Source: Thermoplasmata archaeon (GTDB lineage Archaea; Thermoplasmatota; E2; UBA202; JdFR-43). Taken from it: a stretch of 16,040 nt of DNA. The translations under genes and the position numbers were made by a program. The notes below the pieces were generated by a model. That model made no database searches. It had not been told where the DNA came from and saw only the letters and a list, made by a program, of their open reading frames with translations. Position 1 is the stretch's first letter. The number at the start of each line of letters is the position of its first letter. The DNA lies in NCBI GenBank assembly GCA_021161135.1, contig JAGHBD010000136.1:1-16040 (forward strand). Reading direction: 5' to 3'. This document shows positions 13,149 to 16,040 of this stretch, piece after piece.

Positions 13149-14735
13149 ATGAGAAAAACTCTGGCATTAGCTATATGCTGGCTGTTATTTGCTTCTGCCA
13201 TAACATTTGCTTCCGTAGATGTTAATGACAAAGAGGGTACATTTTCGCTTCAGTTGCCCGGAGAGCATTCAACACTGACAACGCATGATGGCTCAATTCG
13301 GGATGATGAACTCGCTAAATTCATTGGTGAGCAGATACCCAAAAATGAGAAAGGAGAGCCACAGGTTAAAGATGTAAAAATTTTCTTCAATAGCTGCTTC
13401 GGAGGAGGCATGCTCGACGATTTCCAGAAAATTTTTGGAAAAGGCGGTATATGCGAGGGGGTGCCTTGGATATTCGGCTCCGCCAGTAAGGGAGACGAGA
13501 CGGCAGAAGGATGGAGCGATAATACGGTGAAAAAGCACCCTGATAAAAATCTTGGAAGTTGTTGGACAGACGCTCTTGCTGGAAAGCAGTGCAGCCCTAC
13601 AGATGCTTCAAAAGGGGCTATACTTGACAGGACATCAGACAATGTAAAAGATGATTTAGAATGGGCTAAGGAGCATGATGATTCAGGACCAAAACATGAT
13701 AACCATGAGCATCCAGTAATTGCATATGGAAGTGGGGGAGATAAGATAAAATGGAATGATGCGAAGAAGCATCGTGCTGTTGTTTTTGGAGGAGCTAACA
13801 CAGATTTGAGGCATGATAACAATATTGAAAATGTTGGAAATGCCCTAACCAAGATATGGAGTGATGCTGAATATACCATCTATTATGGATGGGGTGATGA
13901 AACCACAGGCACAAAGAAATATCTGAAGAGCATAATAAAAGCAGCTTGTTCAGAGCTGGATAAAGATACTGAACTCGTTCTTTACTTCGATGATCATGGC
14001 GATACCGAATTTGATTTTGATGAGTTCATGGAATGGCTTTTGCCTCATTCATTTGTAAATGATACATCAATTACATTTAATTTACATTCTGGATGGGTTG
14101 ATAGCTTCGCTGCCATGCAAAATCAGATGGATGAGATATCTCCTTATCTACGCATAAATTTAACTGGCTACATAATTGGAGAAGAATGGAATATTTATTT
14201 GAACGACGCCATTATAATGCTACCAGAAGGAAAGGTAGATGGAGAATTAAAACTCAGCGTTGACTGGAGGGCGATAAGAGAGGGAGAAAATATTCTAACA
14301 ATTTCTCCAGTGGGCGAGCCGACAATGCCTATGACAATAAACAATCTTGAATTATGCAGCGGACCAACAAATGAGGTTGAGAAGGATGCTCCAGCATCGC
14401 CAGAAATCTCTATTATACATCCAGCAGATAGATACGTATATTTCTTTGGCTTGCCTATCATACCATTCCCTTCAGATTATGAGCCAGAAATGCATTTCAG
14501 CTTGATTATAGGCCCGGCATTTATCATGGCTAAAGCTTACAGCGATGTAGGTATAGAAAAGGTTGATTTTTATATCGATGACTCTCTGATATACTCATCC
14601 AAGATTGCACCACACGTATATTTCTGGAATCCTCCATCAGGAATGAGCTGGCACGAAATTAGAGTTGTGGCATATGCAAAGGATGGTATCATATCGACGG
14701 ATTCGAGAAGCATTGCCAGTATAGGCTTTGTGTAA
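13149..14735 (+). CDS. Secreted C13/legumain-like (clan CD) protein, apparently circularly permuted, with Ig-like domain
   Basis: Predicted exported protein of 528 residues. A signal peptide lies at about 1-22. Residues about 29-201 resemble the C-terminal half of a C13/legumain-like fold. They hold a hydrophobic strand ending in FFNSCFGGGM (C83, candidate nucleophile), then GSASKGDETA (110-119), then HPVIAYGSGGDKI (188-200). Residues about 208-290 resemble the N-terminal half: RAVVFGGANTDLRHDN (209-224), a TKKYLKSII helix, and LVLYFDDHGD (276-285) with H283 as candidate catalytic His. Residues about 417-528 look like the Ig-like domain common in archaeal secreted proteins (GIEKVDFYIDD, HEIRVVAYAKDG). 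ATG 13149 follows GGGGAGGT and begins the signal peptide; the frame stays open upstream to 13047 but without either feature. Activity is inferred. Confidence 0.65.
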   Translation: MRKTLALAICWLLFASAITFASVDVNDKEGTFSLQLPGEHSTLTTHDGSIRDDELAKFIGEQIPKNEKGEPQVKDVKIFFNSCFGGGMLDDFQKIFGKGGICEGVPWIFGSASKGDETAEGWSDNTVKKHPDKNLGSCWTDALAGKQCSPTDASKGAILDRTSDNVKDDLEWAKEHDDSGPKHDNHEHPVIAYGSGGDKIKWNDAKKHRAVVFGGANTDLRHDNNIENVGNALTKIWSDAEYTIYYGWGDETTGTKKYLKSIIKAACSELDKDTELVLYFDDHGDTEFDFDEFMEWLLPHSFVNDTSITFNLHSGWVDSFAAMQNQMDEISPYLRINLTGYIIGEEWNIYLNDAIIMLPEGKVDGELKLSVDWRAIREGENILTISPVGEPTMPMTINNLELCSGPTNEVEKDAPASPEISIIHPADRYVYFFGLPIIPFPSDYEPEMHFSLIIGPAFIMAKAYSDVGIEKVDFYIDDSLIYSSKIAPHVYFWNPPSGMSWHEIRVVAYAKDGIISTDSRSIASIGFV

Positions 14736-14791
14736 ATAGAAACCCTCTTTCCCTTAATTTTTTAAAAAATATGAATGGGAGGAGAAAGGCG
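14736..14791. terminator. Convergent intergenic region with T/A palindrome
   Basis: Between two converging genes, ATTTTTTAAAAAAT at 14757-14770 gives six T residues on each strand, suited to factor-independent archaeal termination in both directions. On the minus side the stop codon of the 98-residue gene lies in a small hairpin, GCGTTA/TAACGC (14789-14805). Confidence 0.4.
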
Positions 14792-15088
14792 TTACTTTAT
14801 AACGCTTCTGAGTACTCCTTTCGGATCCTTTACAAATAATATAAGTTCCCATGCCAGCAGTGCCACAATTATTAGCACTATTGAAAGGAGTATTGCATCT
14901 GGAGTGGTTTCTATGAATTCGCCCCCCTCCATTGAATATCCGATAACGTGGTCAACGAATACCATGATTGCTGTGCCCCACAGAATGAGATTGAGCATCC
15001 CTATTTTGTATGTTTCCCTTGCCTTATCGCTTATATACCATATTGCTGTGACAATAGCCGCCGCCAGAGTGGTTGTGATGAGCCACAT
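14792..15088 (-). CDS. Small membrane protein, paralog of its upstream neighbour
   Basis: Function not recognised. The 98-residue product has three predicted membrane segments at about 1-20, 30-50 and 63-86, and a basic tail (KDPKGVLRSVIK). Residues 28-47, pattern K-I-G-M-L-N-x-x-L-W-G then D46-H47, match K30-L-G-W-L-N-x-x-L-W-G and E48-H49 in the 115-residue neighbour. The two look like a diverged tandem duplication. It starts 7 nt after the neighbour's stop with no clear ribosome binding site, so it may depend on translational coupling. Confidence 0.75.
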   Translation of the reverse strand: MWLITTTLAAAIVTAIWYISDKARETYKIGMLNLILWGTAIMVFVDHVIGYSMEGGEFIETTPDAILLSIVLIIVALLAWELILFVKDPKGVLRSVIK

Positions 15089-15095
15089 GGTATCT

Positions 15096-15443
15096 TTATA
15101 CTCTAACTGCTTTCCTTACAGTTACCCTTTCCTTCAGTGCATTCGTTACTGCAACCATGATTGCCCATACAAGAGTTATCACTATGCTCATTGCTCCACC
15201 AACGAGTGCCATTTCATGGAGCATTGCTGGAATATCCGCTGGATTGTTCATTGCTGTAAGGAAAGGTGGCCACGGCACCACTTCTCCATGCCATATGTGC
15301 TCGATGGCAAGCAAAAGCACGCCGCCCCACAGCATTGTGTTGAGCCAACCAAGTTTCAGCTTTTCAGCTCTTTCCTTTCCTACCGCTTTTTGCACAACTG
15401 TCGTTACAACCGCCTCAGCCCCCGGAACCAGAAAACATGCCAT
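15096..15443 (-). CDS. Small membrane protein with EHxxHGE motif
   Basis: Function not recognised. The 115-residue product has a short N-terminal hydrophobic stretch and a charged linker (GKERAEKLK, 22-30). A membrane segment at about 33-51 ends in E48-H-I-W-H-G-E54, followed by the Pro/Trp loop VVPWPPFLTAM (55-65). A second membrane segment lies at about 77-101, with a basic tail after it. The Glu/His cluster at the membrane edge could bind metal or heme. ATG 15443 is preceded by GAGGTGA (15449-15455), which decides it over the longer frame starting at 15515. It is the first gene of a two-gene unit transcribed away from the permease. Confidence 0.78.
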   Translation of the reverse strand: MACFLVPGAEAVVTTVVQKAVGKERAEKLKLGWLNTMLWGGVLLLAIEHIWHGEVVPWPPFLTAMNNPADIPAMLHEMALVGGAMSIVITLVWAIMVAVTNALKERVTVRKAVRV

Positions 15444-15477
15444 TTTTTCACCTCGGTAGCAATTTTTTAATTTTGGT

Positions 15478-15505
15478 GTTACAGTAACGGCAAGAAATAT
15501 AAAAA
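15478..15505 (-). promoter_or_regulatory. Putative promoter of the two small membrane protein genes
   Basis: On the minus strand, TTTTTTATATTTC (15494-15506) is a TATA candidate that puts the transcript start near 15473, about 30 nt before the ATG at 15443. A short palindrome, GTTAC-A-GTAAC (15478-15488), lies between the two and might be an operator. Confidence 0.35.
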
Positions 15506-15535
15506 ATTTTCGCAATAAAATTACAGGTGTGGAGT

Positions 15536-15658
15536 ATGGAAATTATTTCGCCTGCTGTTTTACCAAACAGTATGGTGAAATTGACGAAAATGGAGATATC
15601 ACAACTAGGCTGCCAATCCAGTATTTCAAAAAAATTTGAAATGGCAAAATTTATATAG
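15536..15658 (+). CDS. Possible 40-residue ORF in the permease leader region
   Basis: An open frame from ATG 15536 to TAG 15658 encodes 40 residues (MEIISPAVLPNSMVKLTKME at the start). GGTG at 15526-15529 lies 6 nt upstream, and an AT-rich TATAAAAA at 15498-15505 would give a start near 15526. I recognise no family. Its last codons run through the first operator repeat, and its stop lies inside the permease TATA box, which argues that it may be chance or a remnant. Confidence 0.25.
   Translation: MEIISPAVLPNSMVKLTKMEISQLGCQSSISKKFEMAKFI
15623..15642 (+). promoter_or_regulatory. Operator copy 1 upstream of permease TATA box
   Basis: ATTTCAAA-AAAA-TTTGAAAT is a perfect 8-bp inverted repeat with a 4-nt centre. 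It lies 7 nt upstream of the TATA box. Its first 19 nt are repeated exactly 50 nt downstream. Confidence 0.7.
15650..15657 (+). promoter_or_regulatory. TATA box of the permease gene
   Basis: TTTATATA lies between the two operator copies. It predicts transcription start near 15679, inside the second operator. The leader would be about 30 nt and contain AGGTGG at 15697-15702. Confidence 0.6.
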
Positions 15659-15672
15659 TTTTTTTCTATAAC

Positions 15673-15691
15673 ATTTCAAAAAAATTTGAAA
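15673..15691 (+). promoter_or_regulatory. Operator copy 2 over the permease transcript start
   Basis: ATTTCAAA-AAAA-TTTGAAA, a 19-nt exact repeat of copy 1, covers the predicted start site. A repressor bound here would block initiation. The 50-nt spacing puts both copies on about the same face of the helix. Confidence 0.7.
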
Positions 15692-15707
15692 AAGTCAGGT
15701 GGTTAAA

Positions 15708-16040
15708 ATGATGGCAAAAAAATGGATTAAAATTGTTGTGCCAACTGCATTGCTTATCCTTGGCTTAGCTACAATAGTATATCCAAAAATTACTGGAGAG
15801 CCTTTAACGCCTGTATATAAATACCACGAGTTGAAGGAATATCCTCTATGGGAAATTCCAATAGTTTATATCTTCAGCTATGCAACCAGAGCATGGGGTC
15901 CCTTGCTTTTTGCTTTCATGCTTGGTGGTTTCTTCTCCACTTTCATTTCAAAAGAAAGAATGATGGCTTATTTCTCCAGCAAAAGCAAAAGAAATTATTT
16001 TATTGCAGCTGGTTTGGCTCCAGTCTTTACAGTTTGCTCA
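15708..16040 (+). CDS. UPF0718/DUF318 (ArsP-like) permease, N-terminal part
   Basis: Integral membrane permease of the UPF0718/DUF318 family, whose ArsP members export organoarsenicals; the substrate here is unproven. The 111 residues in view have a membrane segment at about 7-24 and a periplasmic-type loop. A second segment at about 62-82 (FAFMLGGFFSTFISKERM) is followed by YFSSKSKRNYFIAAGLAPVFTVCS, which matches the family's helix leading into a Pro-x-Cys-Ser-Cys type motif. The gene runs off the window end. ATG 15708 follows AGGTGG; ATG 15711 is equally possible. The paired operator upstream implies tight repression. Confidence 0.75.
   Translation, partial: MMAKKWIKIVVPTALLILGLATIVYPKITGEPLTPVYKYHELKEYPLWEIPIVYIFSYATRAWGPLLFAFMLGGFFSTFISKERMMAYFSSKSKRNYFIAAGLAPVFTVCS

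Noticed and set aside
13250..13879. Minus-strand open frame of 209 codons opposite the peptidase-like gene
   Set aside because: The plus frame has a signal peptide, ribosome binding site and clan CD motifs. The minus translation is Ser/Pro/Phe-rich shadow.
14775..15470. Long + strand open frame of 231 codons opposite the two small membrane proteins
   Set aside because: It is antisense to two frames with clear membrane segments, mutual similarity and, for the first, a good ribosome binding site. Its translation is rich in Ser, His, Cys and Tyr and has no recognisable fold.
1..16040. CRISPR arrays, insertion sequences, rRNA genes, replication origin
   Set aside because: No regularly spaced repeats, transposase motifs or rRNA segments were seen. 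The only exact long repeat is the pair of permease operators.

Overview
The window is archaeal, most likely from a euryarchaeote near Thermoplasmata. Evidence: an archaeal-order S10/spc ribosomal protein cluster containing aIF1 (SUI1), the RNase P protein Rnp1/Rpp29 and S4e; TATA-box promoters rather than -35/-10 elements; GGAGGTGA-type ribosome binding sites; a diphthamide synthesis gene (dph6); an intron-containing tRNA-Tyr with the archaeal C1:G72 pair; and an archaeal-type AspRS. Heavy use of AGG/AGA and ATA codons hints at a thermophilic background. The lineage is inference; no rRNA gene is present.

Positions 1-7920 hold sixteen tightly packed + strand genes: L3, L4, L23, L2, S19, L22, S3, L29, aIF1, Rnp1, S17, L14, L24, S4e, L5, S14. 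Most neighbours overlap by 4 nt (ATGA) or abut, so this reads as one translationally coupled operon starting from a TATA-like promoter near 25-36. Two proteins carry C-terminal additions: S3 (coiled coil plus helix-hairpin-helix) and L24 (about 80 residues of Glu/Lys-rich tail). The cluster stops after S14. The usual S8-L6-L32e-L19e-L18-S5-L30-L15-SecY continuation is absent; instead, after 37 nt, come a CNNM/CBS membrane protein and dph6, joined by an ATGA overlap.

Positions 9618-13048 are a mixed-strand housekeeping region. It holds tRNA-Tyr with a 36-nt intron; a GNAT acetyltransferase whose stop codon abuts the tRNA on the opposite strand; a divergently transcribed M20 metallopeptidase; a small membrane protein of unknown function; and aspS.

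Positions 13049-16040 are the least ordinary part. A divergent promoter with a perfect 9-bp inverted repeat precedes a secreted protein that looks like a circularly permuted C13/legumain-like (clan CD) cysteine peptidase: the Cys-bearing half comes before the His-bearing half, followed by an Ig-like domain. After it, on the minus strand, are two adjacent small membrane proteins that appear to be paralogs. Beyond them, a UPF0718/DUF318 (ArsP-like) permease runs off the window edge. Its promoter carries two copies of a 19-nt palindromic operator exactly 50 nt apart, flanking the TATA box. No CRISPR array, insertion sequence, rRNA or replication origin was seen, and no non-coding stretch exceeds about 300 nt.
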